Positions 4,980 to 5,030 of a stretch of DNA of 5,030 nucleotides are shown here, in pieces (the stretch's first letter is position 1; every line of letters starts with the position of its first letter). The stretch covers positions 1-5,030 of the forward strand of contig JAOPXF010000357.1 in NCBI GenBank assembly GCA_025965295.1. Direction: 5' to 3'. Position numbers and translations under genes: made by a program. The notes under the pieces are model-generated. The model searched no databases. It worked only from the letters and a program-made list of their open reading frames with translations, and was not told where the DNA came from. The DNA comes from Nocardioides sp. Lineage in GTDB: Bacteria > Actinomycetota > Actinomycetes > Propionibacteriales > Nocardioidaceae.

Positions 4980-4985
4980 GCGGAC

Positions 4986-5030
4986 ATGCACTGGATGGGC
5001 GACCACCTGTGGGCCGTGTGGCTCATCGTC
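4986..5030 (+). CDS. N-terminus of a membrane protein, probably NfeD-like (runs off right edge)
   Basis: Fifteen codons are visible, reading MHWMGDHLWAVWLIV. A short polar start followed by Trp-rich hydrophobic residues is the beginning of a membrane segment. It resembles the start of small actinobacterial NfeD-like proteins, which usually sit beside SPFH/stomatin-type genes and have a C-terminal OB-fold. That assignment rests on a few residues and on familiarity with the gene order, so it is tentative. ATG 4986 is preferred because of the -10 box six bases upstream; ATG 4995 is an alternative. The gene begins 15 bases after the ATPase stop on the same strand. Confidence 0.5.
   Translation, partial: MHWMGDHLWAVWLIV

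Noticed and set aside
4971..4985. Intrinsic terminator after the ABC ATPase
   Set aside because: The gap is only 15 bases, with no inverted repeat or T run; a -10 box explains it better.

Overview
This is a very GC-rich stretch with G/C-ended codons, an average gene spacing of a few tens of bases, an actinobacterial-type two-ACT SerB, and several gene starts that lack a Shine-Dalgarno sequence. Together these suggest a high-GC actinobacterium. The family resemblance looks Nocardioides-like, but that is inferred from recalled protein similarity and was not computed. The window is almost fully coding and has no gap above 300 bases. I see no tRNA, rRNA, mobile element, CRISPR array or clear sign of recent transfer.

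Layout. (1) Bases 1-1543, minus strand: a cyanophycin operon, cphB (cyanophycinase) followed by cphA (cyanophycin synthetase). The two genes overlap in an ATGA, and cphA runs off the left edge after about 184 codons. (2) 1577-2092, plus strand: a SixA-type histidine phosphatase, divergent from cphB with only 33 bases between them. (3) 2097-3326, minus strand: serB, the last step of serine synthesis, convergent with sixA with a 4-base gap. (4) 3367-4101, minus strand: a 244-residue protein of unknown function upstream of serB. (5) 4176-4970, plus strand: a stand-alone ABC ATPase of the ModF/PhrA-like type, divergent from gene 4. (6) 4986-5030, plus strand: the first 15 codons of a membrane protein, probably NfeD-like.

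Working together: CphA makes the Asp-Arg storage polymer cyanophycin and CphB cuts it to beta-Asp-Arg dipeptides, so the left end is a nitrogen/carbon storage module. SerB is housekeeping amino-acid synthesis. The other genes have no demonstrated link to either pathway.

Two things stand out. First, the ABC ATPase keeps its signature, Walker B, D-loop and H-loop, but its Walker A reads GPNVAGMTT where GPNGAGKTT is expected. The ATP-binding lysine is methionine and a glycine is valine, and each is one base change from the usual codon. Second, five of the six gene starts that could lead a transcript are preceded by a TANNNT -10 box ending 6-9 bases before the start codon, the arrangement expected of leaderless mRNAs. 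The internal operon gene cphA instead has an ordinary GGAG ribosome site. I found no convincing wholly new system; the altered ATPase is the item most worth checking.
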